A DNA stretch of 64,000 bases. Source: Palsa-744 sp036498265 (GTDB lineage: Bacteria; Actinomycetota; Thermoleophilia; Solirubrobacterales; Solirubrobacteraceae). The position numbers were made by a program, and so were the translations under genes. Position 1 is the first letter of the stretch; each line of letters opens with the position of its first letter. Of this stretch, positions 8,590-16,657 are shown piece by piece. The stretch covers positions 62,001-126,000 of the forward strand of contig DASYFT010000018.1 of the NCBI GenBank assembly GCA_036498265.1, given 5' to 3'. The notes beneath the pieces were generated by a model. It did not search any database. It was not told where the DNA came from and worked only from the letters and a program-made list of their open reading frames with translations.

Positions 8590-9420
8590 CTATTCGGTTG
8601 CCTTGACCGTGAAGGCGACCTGCGAGCCTTCCCAGAACGCCGGGCAGCTTGCCGGGCCGAACGTGCCCTGGGTTCCCCCGTTGCAGAACATTTCGGGGTA
8701 GGTGGAGTTGACGTAGACGTCTTCGGTCGGGTTGCTGCCGATCGTCGCGCCGCCTTCCGACGGTTCGACAACCGCGACGTTGAGCGAGTCATAGGGGCAT
8801 CCGCCGCTGCTCGAGTTGCAGGCGCTCGTCCCCACCGGGTTGGGTCCGTGGGTGGTGGTGTCATACGAGACGCTGAGAATCGCCTTCGACGGCAGTTTGG
8901 CGACCTTCAACGGCAGGGCGATCCGGAACGCCTTGCCGTGCCAACAGCGGCCCATGCCATACCACTCGCCCTGTTTTTCGCCGGTGCATTTCGGGCTGCC
9001 GGAGGGCCGGTAGGGCATTTTGAACACCTTCGATCCCGCGGCGATCTTCTGGCCGACCGTGTTACCGGGACCGACCTGGTACACGCTGAACGTCACGGGC
9101 CATTCGAACTTGGCGCCCGGTTCCGTCACGCACGTGTTGTTGTCCCAGTGTCCGAACTGGCACGCCCAGCTGCTCATGCCCACCAGCACCACCGGGTTCT
9201 TGCGAGCCGTCCCCGCGAATTCGACGAGTCCGCCGAACTCCGACATCGAGTAGGCCTCGTTGCCGTAGGAGGCGAAGTTCCCCGGGAATTTGGCCGGGAT
9301 GTTGGTGTAGATCGTTTCGGGGGCCGCGCTCGCCGCCGTCGCCGCCGCGGCAGATAGGGCCGTGGCCGCGAGGATGGCCGTGGCCAGCCTCATCGCCTTA
9401 GATGGAATCCTTCCACTCAT
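8590..9420 (-). CDS. Secreted protein of unknown function
   Basis: 276 residues from ATG 9420, with GGAACGGAG upstream on the minus strand. A signal peptide (about 1-33: AMRLATAILAATALSAAAATAASA) precedes APETIYTNIPAKFPG. The mature part is beta-rich and contains several Cys residues (SSWACQF, NNTCVTEPG, SPKCTG, GRCWHG, TSACNSSSGGCPYD, EMFCNGG, PASCPAF), suggesting disulphides in an extracellular protein. No membrane anchor or LPXTG-like signal is seen. Its promoter at 9579-9607 is one of the strongest-looking in the window. The family is not recognised; similar Thermoleophilia proteins seem to exist, from memory only. Confidence 0.7.
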   Translation of the reverse strand: MSGRIPSKAMRLATAILAATALSAAAATAASAAPETIYTNIPAKFPGNFASYGNEAYSMSEFGGLVEFAGTARKNPVVLVGMSSWACQFGHWDNNTCVTEPGAKFEWPVTFSVYQVGPGNTVGQKIAAGSKVFKMPYRPSGSPKCTGEKQGEWYGMGRCWHGKAFRIALPLKVAKLPSKAILSVSYDTTTHGPNPVGTSACNSSSGGCPYDSLNVAVVEPSEGGATIGSNPTEDVYVNSTYPEMFCNGGTQGTFGPASCPAFWEGSQVAFTVKATE

Positions 9421-9556
9421 GTGTGTCTCCGTTCCTTGGCCCCCGGAGACCAGCCCCCGGGGATGTTGTCCCCCCTCCAGGGGCTCGTGTGCCGGTCCTG
9501 CGAGCCGCGGTGAACCGCCTCCTCGGGTGCCGCTCTGTTCGCGCAGCACGCCGGTC

Positions 9557-9575
9557 CCGCAGCACCGTGCTGCGG
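9557..9575. promoter_or_regulatory. Perfect 19-bp palindrome at the predicted transcription start
   Basis: CCGCAGCACCGTGCTGCGG has nine-base arms around one central base. It lies immediately downstream of the -10 region of the leftward promoter, where +1 would be expected, so it could be an operator. It also lies 58 bases after the stop of the TlpA-like gene and could act as that gene's terminator hairpin. Confidence 0.5.
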
Positions 9576-9578
9576 AGA

Positions 9579-9607
9579 CCTTATTCGGGTCCTCGGGAAT
9601 ATGTCAA
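9579..9607 (-). promoter_or_regulatory. Sigma-70-type promoter for the secreted-protein gene
   Basis: On the minus strand a perfect -35 box TTGACA (9607-9602) is separated by 17 bases from ATAAGG (9584-9579) as -10. The predicted start is near 9572, giving a 5' untranslated leader of about 150 bases before ATG 9420. Confidence 0.55.
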
Positions 9608-9632
9608 TCCCCGTTTCCGACTCCGGGCGGAG

Positions 9633-10157
9633 TCAGGCTCGTTCTACGGCCGTCAGAGCGCGCGTCAGCGAGGCGGCGGTCTGGGGGCCGCGCAGCAGGG
9701 TGCGGATGCGCCCGCGCCCGTCCAGCACGAACGTGGTGGGCAGCCCGGTCAGGCGGTAGGCGTTGCCGACCGTTCCTTCGCCGTCGCGCATGTTGGGGAA
9801 CGTCCACGAGTAGCGCCTGACGAAGGACCGCGCGCCCGGCAGGGCATCGCTCCAGTCGACCCCCGCCACGCGTCCCGCTCCGGCGGGGCTGCGATAGAAC
9901 CGCTCGATGTCCGGCGCCTCGCGCGTGCAGGGCTCACACCAGCTGGCCCAGAAGACGATCAGCGACGGGCGCCCGTGTGCCCCCGCGAGCAGGCCGGGAA
10001 GGGTGACGGCCTGACCGGCCAGCAGTTCCCGCGGCAGTTCGGGCGCGGGGCGCCCGGTGCCGGGCGAGCTCGCGGAGGACAGGCCGAAGATCGCCAGCGC
10101 CGCCACCGCCGCTCCGGCCGGGAGCATCCACCAGAGCAATCTCCGCCGCCCGGGCAT
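9633..10157 (-). CDS. TlpA/ResA-like membrane-anchored thioredoxin
   Basis: 174 residues. One N-terminal membrane anchor (LLWWMLPAGAAVAALAIFGL) precedes a redoxin domain. The active site is SLIVFWASWCEPC, with Cys74 and Cys77 in a W-C-E-P-C motif as in TlpA/ResA proteins. The cis-Pro region is LTGLPTTFVLDGRGRI. The predicted role is a thiol-disulphide reductase outside the membrane. It follows the SCO1 gene by nine bases, so the pair probably serves cytochrome oxidase copper-site assembly: SCO1 carries copper and the TlpA-like protein keeps thiols reduced. Involvement in cytochrome c maturation is the alternative. Confidence 0.88.
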   Translation of the reverse strand: MPGRRRLLWWMLPAGAAVAALAIFGLSSASSPGTGRPAPELPRELLAGQAVTLPGLLAGAHGRPSLIVFWASWCEPCTREAPDIERFYRSPAGAGRVAGVDWSDALPGARSFVRRYSWTFPNMRDGEGTVGNAYRLTGLPTTFVLDGRGRIRTLLRGPQTAASLTRALTAVERA

Positions 10158-10166
10158 CGCCCACCC

Positions 10167-10808
10167 TCAGCGTGCTGCCAGGAGGGGCACGTCGTGAGCT
10201 ATGTCGGAGGGCTGGAAGTTCGACGCGTAGATCGTGAGCCGCTTGCCGGACCCAGCGACGCCGTAGATGAGACCGGAGTGGTTGACCAGCTGGGGTTGCT
10301 GGGCGTCGCGTTCGGACCCGACTCCCCATGCCCTCCAGACTGACGCGAGTTCGCTCGGGGACCCGATCAGGTACTGCATGCGGCCGGTCATCTGGTGCTG
10401 GGCAAGGAAGGCCGCAACGGTCTTGGGGGTGTCGCCGCGCGGGTCGACCGACACCGCGATGATCTCCGCCTTCGACGCCTTCGCCGCCCCCATCAGGTTC
10501 TGTGCAACACGCAGGTTGGAGGCGATCAGTGGGCAGACGTCGGGGCAGTGCGTGTAGAGGAAGGTCACGAGCACAGCCTTGCCGCGGTAGGAGGCGAGGT
10601 TGACTGGCTGCCCCAGGTAGTTGTGGAGCGCGAGAGGAGGCGCGGCCTGCGCCGGCGAGAGCTGCCCCGAGGCATCGAAGGTCGCCTGCCCGATCTTCGT
10701 CTTGGAGGCCGAGGAGCCGCCCGTGGCGAGCACGGCCACGAGGCCGGCGACCACGATCAGACCGAGGAGCGCGAAAAGGAGCCGCAGGTCGATCCCTCTC
10801 TGGCGCAT
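10167..10808 (-). CDS. SCO1/SenC copper chaperone for cytochrome c oxidase
   Basis: 213 residues from ATG 10808; an in-frame GTG at 10814 is an alternative start. An N-terminal anchor (LLFALLGLIVVAGLVAVLAT) precedes the thioredoxin-fold domain. The copper ligands are in THCPDVCPL (Cys88, Cys92), with the conserved distal His177 in LVNHSGLIYG. The motif AVSVDPRGDTP is also characteristic. Its role is delivery of copper to, or redox control of, the CuA site of cytochrome c oxidase. It is first in a two-gene leftward operon with the TlpA-like thioredoxin, and divergent from the riboswitch-controlled hydrolase. Confidence 0.92.
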   Translation of the reverse strand: MRQRGIDLRLLFALLGLIVVAGLVAVLATGGSSASKTKIGQATFDASGQLSPAQAAPPLALHNYLGQPVNLASYRGKAVLVTFLYTHCPDVCPLIASNLRVAQNLMGAAKASKAEIIAVSVDPRGDTPKTVAAFLAQHQMTGRMQYLIGSPSELASVWRAWGVGSERDAQQPQLVNHSGLIYGVAGSGKRLTIYASNFQPSDIAHDVPLLAAR

Positions 10809-10919
10809 CAACACGAAGTTACCAGCGCGCGACTCTCGGCGTCCCCCCTTGCGTCGGCAAAAAAGTTTGCAGACCTCCCTCTGTAACGCATCTTGCAGGG
10901 GAATCTGTTAGTTTGCCGC

Positions 10920-11056
10920 GCGTCGTGCCGAGTCCTCCGCCCCACGGGGCAGGGGATCGGGGGACCCAATGCAGCCACAAGGCTGCGGGGGCGAATCGCC
11001 ACAGACTGTGGCGTAGCGCGTTGCGCGAGCCCGACAGCTAACCCCGTAGGCGCCAA
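10920..11056 (+). promoter_or_regulatory. Cyclic di-AMP (ydaO/yuaA) riboswitch
   Basis: The leader contains the hallmark blocks of the c-di-AMP riboswitch in order: GAGTCCTCCGCCCC, GGGGGACCCAA, GGGGGCGAATCG, and CCCGACAGCTAACCCCGTAG at 11030-11049. It ends about 30 bases before the ATG of a cell-wall hydrolase. In actinobacteria this class commonly precedes peptidoglycan hydrolase and rpf genes, and ligand binding turns expression off. Boundaries are approximate to about ten bases. Confidence 0.92.
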
Positions 11057-11084
11057 GAAACGGAATGGAGAAAGGACGCCTCGC

Positions 11085-12809
11085 ATGTCGGGATGCCCGC
11101 GTGATCTTGCAGTTACGGACCCCTGGACAGCTTCACTGGAACGATCGCGTGCCCGCCGTGCACGCTCGCGCGGTGGGCGCAGCTCACGGCTCGCTGCTCT
11201 ACTCGATGCGCGCCCGCGACTGAGCGAGCCGCGCGACCTCGCCGACGAGCAGGCATGGCAGCTCTCGCTGGGGCGCTCCCGTGCCCGTCGCCGCGCCGCC
11301 GACATTCGCTTCTCGCCGTCGGGCTCCCGCGCGAAGCGTGCCTCGCTCGGTGCGCTCGCGGCTTTCACCGTCGGCCCGACGGCGAGCCTCGCCAGCGGAC
11401 AGGCGACCGCCGGGACGGCCACGCCGAACCCGGAACCGACGACGACGACCGAACACGTCATCGTGCTGAGCTCCGGCAGCGAAGGCCGGCAGGTCAAGCT
11501 GCTGCAGCAGGCGCTCGGAGGTGTCCAGGTGGACGGCGTGTTCGGGGCGCAGACCGAAGAAGCCGTGCGCAGCTTCCAGACCAGCCGAGGCCTCGCGGTC
11601 GACGGTGTGGTCGGAGCTCAGACCGCCGCGGCACTGCGTGGCAGCGCAGCGGTGAAAGCGCTTGCCAGCGTCAACAGCGAGGTTCCGGGAGAAACCGCGT
11701 CGAACGGTGAAGGCACGATCGTGCCGGCGGTGCTCACCACCGCGAGCGCGCCTCAGGAAGTGCCGCAGGGCGAAGAAGCGCCCACCAAAACCGACGCCGA
11801 AGAAGCACCGGCGAACGTGCCGGCGGCCGCTTCGGCGGAAGCAGAAACCGGCGCCAAGCCCGAACGCTCTCCGGCCGATGCCGTCAGGCGGCTGCAGTCG
11901 GCCCTGCGACTGTCGGCGGACGGTGAATTCGGGCCCCAGACCGAGTCCGCGGTTCGGCGCCTGCAGGCGCGCCACGGCCTCGCGGTCGACGGGGTCGTCG
12001 GCCCGGCCACCTGGAAGGTGATCGACGTGAACGGCGAGGAAACGCTCACGCCTCCCCCCTCCGCGCTGCCGAGCCCGCCCCAGCATCACCACCACTCGAC
12101 TGCCGCCAGGATCGCCGTCTCGAACGACGCGGCCCCGGCCGAAGCGAGCGAACCGGCCCCCGCCGAAGCCCCCGCGGCCGGCGGCGGCAACCCGATCTCG
12201 CGGCTCCAGTCGGCTCTGCGCCTACCGCAGGACGGCGAATTCGGTCCCTCGACGGAGGCGGCGGTGCGCCGCCTCCAGGCCAGGCACGGCCTCCCGGTGG
12301 ACGGCGTGGTCGGACCTGCCACGTGGGCGCTGCTCGGCATCCGCAGCGAGCCCGAACTGAAGCCACCGGCCTCGGCGATCGTGCATGAAAGCTCCGAAAG
12401 CCAAGGCGGATCCAGCAGCAGCACCGGTGGTGGCGGAGGCGGCGGGGAAGGCTCGGGCGTGATCGCGCGCGTGATCGCCGCGGGCGAAGAAATCGCGACC
12501 CGCCCGTACGTCTGGGGCGGCGGCCACGGCTCCTTCCAGTCGGCCGGCTATGACTGCTCGGGGTCCGTGTCCTACGCGCTCCACGGTGGAGGGCTGCTGA
12601 GCTCGCCGATGGACTCGGGCGAATTCGAGTCATACGGCGAACCTGGACCGGGCCGCGACATCACGATCTACGCGAACTCGCAGCACGTCTACATGGTCGT
12701 CGACGGCAGGCGCTTCGACACGGTCGCCCAGCAGGAAGGCGGCTCGCGCTGGTCGAGCAGCATGACCTCCACGGGCGGCTACGTCGTGCGGCACCCCGCC
12801 GGCTACTAG
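11085..12809 (+). CDS. Cell-wall hydrolase: three peptidoglycan-binding domains plus NlpC/P60-like domain
   Basis: 574 residues from ATG 11085, which has GGAGAAAGGA upstream and lies just after the riboswitch. A long Arg-rich N-terminus precedes a hydrophobic segment near 85-105 (ASLGALAAFTVGPTASLASG). Three PG_binding_1 repeats follow; each contains a V/A-D-G-x-F-G-x-x-T-E core and a GLxVDGVVGxxT end (about 125-185, 265-315, 370-420). Proline/alanine/glutamate-rich linkers separate them. The C-terminal domain has RPYVWGGGHG, catalytic Cys491 in YDCSGSVSYAL and His534 in QHVYMVVDG, as in NlpC/P60 endopeptidases. The role is stem-peptide cleavage in cell-wall remodelling, tied to c-di-AMP through its leader. 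Confidence 0.9.
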   Translation: MSGCPRDLAVTDPWTASLERSRARRARSRGGRSSRLAALLDARPRLSEPRDLADEQAWQLSLGRSRARRRAADIRFSPSGSRAKRASLGALAAFTVGPTASLASGQATAGTATPNPEPTTTTEHVIVLSSGSEGRQVKLLQQALGGVQVDGVFGAQTEEAVRSFQTSRGLAVDGVVGAQTAAALRGSAAVKALASVNSEVPGETASNGEGTIVPAVLTTASAPQEVPQGEEAPTKTDAEEAPANVPAAASAEAETGAKPERSPADAVRRLQSALRLSADGEFGPQTESAVRRLQARHGLAVDGVVGPATWKVIDVNGEETLTPPPSALPSPPQHHHHSTAARIAVSNDAAPAEASEPAPAEAPAAGGGNPISRLQSALRLPQDGEFGPSTEAAVRRLQARHGLPVDGVVGPATWALLGIRSEPELKPPASAIVHESSESQGGSSSSTGGGGGGGEGSGVIARVIAAGEEIATRPYVWGGGHGSFQSAGYDCSGSVSYALHGGGLLSSPMDSGEFESYGEPGPGRDITIYANSQHVYMVVDGRRFDTVAQQEGGSRWSSSMTSTGGYVVRHPAGY

Positions 12810-12842
12810 CGGATCCGGCGAGACGACCGGAGAAGCTCGCCG

Positions 12843-13280
12843 CTACTCCTCGAGCCCCACAGCTTTGAGGGCTTCCGACCGCGTGGCGTAGAACTCGGCG
12901 CGGGCGATCTTGCCGTTGCGGACGCTCCATACCGCGGCGTGATCGCCCCACACCTCCTCATCGCTTCCGCTGAGACGGGCGAAGTCGCGAATCAGCAGCA
13001 GGACCCTGTCCCCGAGGTCGAGCGCCTGCTCGATCTCCTGCCGGTAACTGGCAAAGGGAGTCAGCCAGTCCTGCCAGAAAGCCTTGAAGCCGTCCGTGCC
13101 GACGAAGGTCTGATCCCCGGCAGGTCCGCCTCGGACCGTCATCTCAAAGCCCGGGTCGAGATGTGGAGAGAAGGCATCGACAGCGCGGGCGAACAGCGCG
13201 TCGTCCCGGTAGACCTGCACGACGTCCACCTCAGGCGTGTCGAGCAGCCCCATGACGAGTGCAAGGTTCTCCTGCGACAT
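12843..13280 (-). CDS. NTF2-like (SnoaL-type) protein
   Basis: 145 residues, ATG start. The N-terminus MSQENLALVMGLLD and the cone-fold pattern (HLDPGFEMTVRGG...FVGTDGFKAFWQDWL...VWSVRNGKIARAEFYATRSEALKAVGL) are typical of the actinobacterial NTF2-like family. The domain covers the whole chain. The fold serves as an enzyme (isomerase, dehydratase) or a ligand-binding scaffold; the substrate cannot be read from sequence. It converges on the riboswitch-controlled hydrolase. It provides a useful reference for the broken relative at 16140. Confidence 0.82.
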   Translation of the reverse strand: MSQENLALVMGLLDTPEVDVVQVYRDDALFARAVDAFSPHLDPGFEMTVRGGPAGDQTFVGTDGFKAFWQDWLTPFASYRQEIEQALDLGDRVLLLIRDFARLSGSDEEVWGDHAAVWSVRNGKIARAEFYATRSEALKAVGLEE

Positions 13281-13457
13281 CGCTTTGGCCAGTATCCCGC
13301 AGGCGATGTCGGGCTACGCGCCAAGCGGCACGGCTCGCGCGTCGGCGGTGGCGGCCGGAGGGCGGTGTGGACCGCGGCGCGCGCACGAATCCCGTCCCAG
13401 GTGCCGCCTAGGTTCCCGTGCCCCTGGCCTCCGGATCTGGCCGCGGGGAGACAGCCG

Positions 13458-14990
13458 ATGCTCGCGCGGGGACACACTTTCACGATCGAAGGACTGGACG
13501 TGAGGCACGTCCGCGTCGAGGTGGACATCCGTCCCGGGCTGCCGGCGTTCACGATCGTGGGGCTCGCCGACGCTGCCGTGCGCGAGGCGCGCGAGCGCGT
13601 GCAGACCGCGATCCTCAACTCCGGGTTCCAGTTCCCGCCGAGTCGCATAACCGCCAATCTGGCGCCCGGCGACGTCCCCAAGGCGGGGCCAGGCCTCGAC
13701 CTGGCGCTGGCGTGCGCGCTGCTCGCCGCCAGTGGACAGGTCTCCCGCGACCTGCTCGACAGCACCGCGCTGTTCGGAGAGCTCGGGCTCGATGGATCCG
13801 TGAGACCCTCGTGGGGCGCGCTGGCGGTCGCGCGGGCGACGCGCCGGGCCGGCCTCGAGAGACTGGCGCTCGCCGGCGACGGGGCGCGCGAGGCACAGCT
13901 TGTCGACGGCATCGACGTCGTCGCCGTCGAGCGGCTGGCCAGCGCGGTGCGCCTCCTGAACGGAGGTCGCGGAGACCGCCAGTCGCCTATTGACAGCCAA
14001 GACCGCCGGCGAGCGCCGGAGCGCGGGCACGGCCCGGACCTGGGCGACGTGGTCGGGCAGGCGCATGCGGTCAGGGCGCTCGTGATCGCGGCCGCCGGGG
14101 CCCACAACATCCTCCTCAGCGGCCCGCCGGGGACGGGGAAGACGATGCTCGCGCAGCGGCTCCCTTCGATCCTGCCGCGCCTCAGCCGGACGGAGGCGCT
14201 GGAGGTCGCGCAGATCCAGAGCCTGACCGGCGCGGCCTTGGGCGGTCTTCCGGAGCGGCGGCCGTTCCGGGCGCCTCATCACTCGATCACGACTGCAGGG
14301 CTCATCGGCGGAGCGCGGCGGGGGTGCGTCGGCGAGGTCGTGCTCGCCCACAACGGCGTGCTCTTCCTCGACGAGCTCTCGGAGTTCTCGCGCGCGACGC
14401 TCGAGGCGCTTCGCCAACCGCTCGAGGATGGCCGCGTGGCCATCTCCCGCGCACGGCATTCCGCGGTGTACCCGTCGCGCTTCATGCTGGTGGCAGCCAC
14501 GAACCCGTGCCCCTGCGGCTACGCGGGTGAGGGCGAGCGCTGCCGCTGCAGCGAAGCTGACATGGCGCGCCACCGGCGCCGGCTGAGCGGCCCGCTGCTT
14601 GACCGCATCGACCTCGTGGTGAACCTCCAGGGAGGCGACCGGTCGCAGGCGGGCACGCCGCCCCCGACCAGCTCGGCCGAGGCGCTGGAGCAGGTGGCCG
14701 CGGCACGCAAGCTTGCGGCTGCCAGGCTCAGCGGGCGCGGCATCCGGGTGAACGCGCACATGGACGCAGCCCTGGTGGGGGAGCACGCGTGCCTCGGGGA
14801 GAAGGGCCGCGAGATGATGAGGCGCGCCAGCGAGAGCGGCCTGCTCAGCGCCCGCGGGGAGCATCGGGTGCTGCGCGTGGCGCGGACGATCGCCGATCTG
14901 GCCGGAAGCGAGGGCATCCGGGCGCGGGACCTCGGTGGCGCCCTCGCGCTGAGACCCGAGCCGGGGCTCGCGGCCAGCCGCGTTGCGTGA
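13458..14990 (+). CDS. comM: YifB/ComM-type Mg-chelatase-like AAA+ ATPase
   Basis: 510 residues, ATG start with GGGGAG eight bases upstream. The N-terminal ChlI domain (about 1-165) has GLPAFTIVGLADAAVREARERV and LAPGDVPKAGPGLDLALA. The AAA+ core has Walker A GPPGTGKT at about 222-229, the family motif RRPFRAPHHSIT, Walker B GVLFLDELSEFSR, and a Cys-rich NPCPCGY segment. The C-terminal lid has SGPLLDRIDLVV. ComM family proteins drive branch migration during natural transformation in Vibrio. It is translationally coupled (GTGA) to the dprA-like gene, the usual partner order. Confidence 0.93.
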   Translation: MLARGHTFTIEGLDVRHVRVEVDIRPGLPAFTIVGLADAAVREARERVQTAILNSGFQFPPSRITANLAPGDVPKAGPGLDLALACALLAASGQVSRDLLDSTALFGELGLDGSVRPSWGALAVARATRRAGLERLALAGDGAREAQLVDGIDVVAVERLASAVRLLNGGRGDRQSPIDSQDRRRAPERGHGPDLGDVVGQAHAVRALVIAAAGAHNILLSGPPGTGKTMLAQRLPSILPRLSRTEALEVAQIQSLTGAALGGLPERRPFRAPHHSITTAGLIGGARRGCVGEVVLAHNGVLFLDELSEFSRATLEALRQPLEDGRVAISRARHSAVYPSRFMLVAATNPCPCGYAGEGERCRCSEADMARHRRRLSGPLLDRIDLVVNLQGGDRSQAGTPPPTSSAEALEQVAAARKLAAARLSGRGIRVNAHMDAALVGEHACLGEKGREMMRRASESGLLSARGEHRVLRVARTIADLAGSEGIRARDLGGALALRPEPGLAASRVA

Positions 14991-16114
14991 ACACGCCCGG
15001 GGCACGGCCGGGCGCCGCCACCGCGTGCCGGCGCTGCCTGCGTCGAAGCTGGCTGCTGGCCGAGCTGAGCGGCCCACTTGACTTCCTGGCACGTGACCGG
15101 GCGCGGCTGCACGACGTGCTGGCACTAGACGACGAGGAGCTGGTCGCCGCGGTCGCCGGGCGGCGCAGAGGCGAGCTTGGCGCCGGCCTCAGGCGGTCCG
15201 ATGCCGGAGAGCGGCACTTGCCCTCCCGCGTCGAGGCGCTCTGCGCGCACGACCCCACCTATCCCAGACAACTGCTCGACGTGGGCGCGCCGCGGATGCT
15301 CTACGCCCTGGGCGGCGCCGCACGATTGGTGAAGCTCGCCGCCGCGCCCGCCGTGCTCATCGCCGGCAGCGGGCGCGCCAGCGACTACGGCCTCGAGACC
15401 GCGAGGAGCATCGCACGAGGATTGGCCGTGGCCGGCATCACCGTTGTGAGTGCGGCGCGCGGAGAGATCGCGCTCGCCGCGCAGACGGCAGCGCTCGAGG
15501 TGCGTGGACGGACGCTGGCGGTGTCGGGCTCGGGACTCGGTGTCCAGCCTCCTGCCGGTGGCGGAGCGCTCAGCGAGCGCGTCGCGCGACGCGGCTGCAT
15601 CGTGTCGGAGCTCCCGTGCGGACGGCCTGGACGTCTCTGGGGAGCGGCCGCCGGCGAGCGGACCCTCGCGAGGCTCAGCGGTCTGACGGTGATCGTGGAG
15701 GCCGGCGAGGGACAGCGAGAGCTCTCCCCGGCGCGGCTGGCCCGGGGGCTCGGCCGCACCGTCGCCGCGGTTCCCGGTCGCGTCACGTCTCCCCTGTCAG
15801 CCGGGACGAATGCGCTGCTGATGGATGGCGCATGCCTGGTGCGAGGACCCGAGGACGTACTCGAGCTGCTGCATCCGCCGTCGCCCAGGCCCGCGAACAA
15901 GCGGATCGACAATGCGCTCGACCCCGGCCTCTCGTCCCGGCTGCGGAGCACGCTTCGGCACGTCGGGACGGGCCGCGACACCCCCCAGAAGCTGATGGCC
16001 GTCGGCATGGACCTCGACGATGCCCTGCTGGCGCTGAGCGAGCTGGAGCTGATGGGGCTGCTCGCCCGCGGCGACGGCGGACGCTATGTTCCGCGAGGCC
16101 TTCCGCCCGGCTGA
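14987..16114 (+). CDS. Divergent DprA-like DNA-processing protein
   Basis: 375 residues from GTG 14987, overlapping the comM stop. The order comM-dprA is standard. The Rossmann-like core is recognisable: VLIAGSGRASDYGLETARSIARGLA, ITVVSAARGEIALAAQTAALE, TLAVSGSGLGV, CIVSELPCG and TVAAVPGRVTSPLSAGTNALLMDGA. Several normally invariant pieces are altered: S-G-x-A-x-G-I-D reads SAARGEIA, and the FPxRNR loop reads LWGAAAGERTLA. The C-terminal winged helix is kept (TPQKLMAVGMDLDDALLALS). Canonical DprA loads RecA on single-stranded DNA in transformation. Loss of these residues suggests altered DNA binding or a decayed activity. Confidence 0.82.
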   Translation: MNTPGARPGAATACRRCLRRSWLLAELSGPLDFLARDRARLHDVLALDDEELVAAVAGRRRGELGAGLRRSDAGERHLPSRVEALCAHDPTYPRQLLDVGAPRMLYALGGAARLVKLAAAPAVLIAGSGRASDYGLETARSIARGLAVAGITVVSAARGEIALAAQTAALEVRGRTLAVSGSGLGVQPPAGGGALSERVARRGCIVSELPCGRPGRLWGAAAGERTLARLSGLTVIVEAGEGQRELSPARLARGLGRTVAAVPGRVTSPLSAGTNALLMDGACLVRGPEDVLELLHPPSPRPANKRIDNALDPGLSSRLRSTLRHVGTGRDTPQKLMAVGMDLDDALLALSELELMGLLARGDGGRYVPRGLPPG

Positions 16115-16139
16115 GACGCTGCGGGATACTCACCCCGAG

Positions 16140-16580
16140 ATGTCCCGGCAGAACGTCGAGATCGTGCGCCAGGTGCTGGAGGCGTTCAGCAGCGAAGACC
16201 TCGCCCGCATCGTCGCCTTCACTCACCCCGAGTTCGTCGCCGAGGTGCCGGCGGAGATCTCGGCAGAGCCGGACACCTACGTTGGCCACGAGGGTATCCG
16301 CCGTTACTTCCAGTCCTTTCAGGAGGCGATGTACGAGATCCGCTTCCACCCGGAGCGCTTCTGGGAGGTCGACGACTCGGTGGTCGTCGCCCTGAGGGTG
16401 ACCGCCAAGGGCAAGCAGACTGACATCCCGGTGGAGCAGCGGAACTAGGGGGTGTGGACTGTCCGGGACGGACAGATCCTTCGGATCCGGGCGTTCGCAA
16501 CGTCGTCCCAGGCCCTCGCTGCGGCGGGGGTAGGAGGCGAGGCACCTCGCGGCTGGGCCGGCGACGCGAAGACGCCGTAG
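16140..16580 (+). pseudogene. NTF2-like gene interrupted by an in-frame TAG
   Basis: The frame starts MSRQNVEIVRQVLEAFSS at ATG 16140 and follows the NTF2-like pattern (EFVAEVPAEISAEP...YVGHEGIRRYFQSF...FWEVDDSVVVALRVTAKG). A TAG at 16446-16448 ends it after 102 residues. In the same frame the next codons read GVWTVRDGQILRIRAF and ATSSQALAAAG, to TAG 16578-16580. That is the missing C-terminal strand-helix: compare VWSVRNGKIARAEFYATR and SEALKAVG in the intact relative at 12843. A point mutation to stop, a sequencing error or readthrough could explain it. The truncated product would lack the last beta-strand of the cone fold. Confidence 0.7.
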
Positions 16581-16657
16581 AGCGCTGGGACTCGCCGAGG
16601 CTGAGTTCTTCGCGACGGGGCGCGCGCCGCTCGTGCGGGCAGCGTGAAGGCCTCCGG

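Noticed and set aside
14987..16114. An ordinary functional DprA
   Set aside because: Core motifs are altered at several normally invariant positions, so it is reported as divergent.
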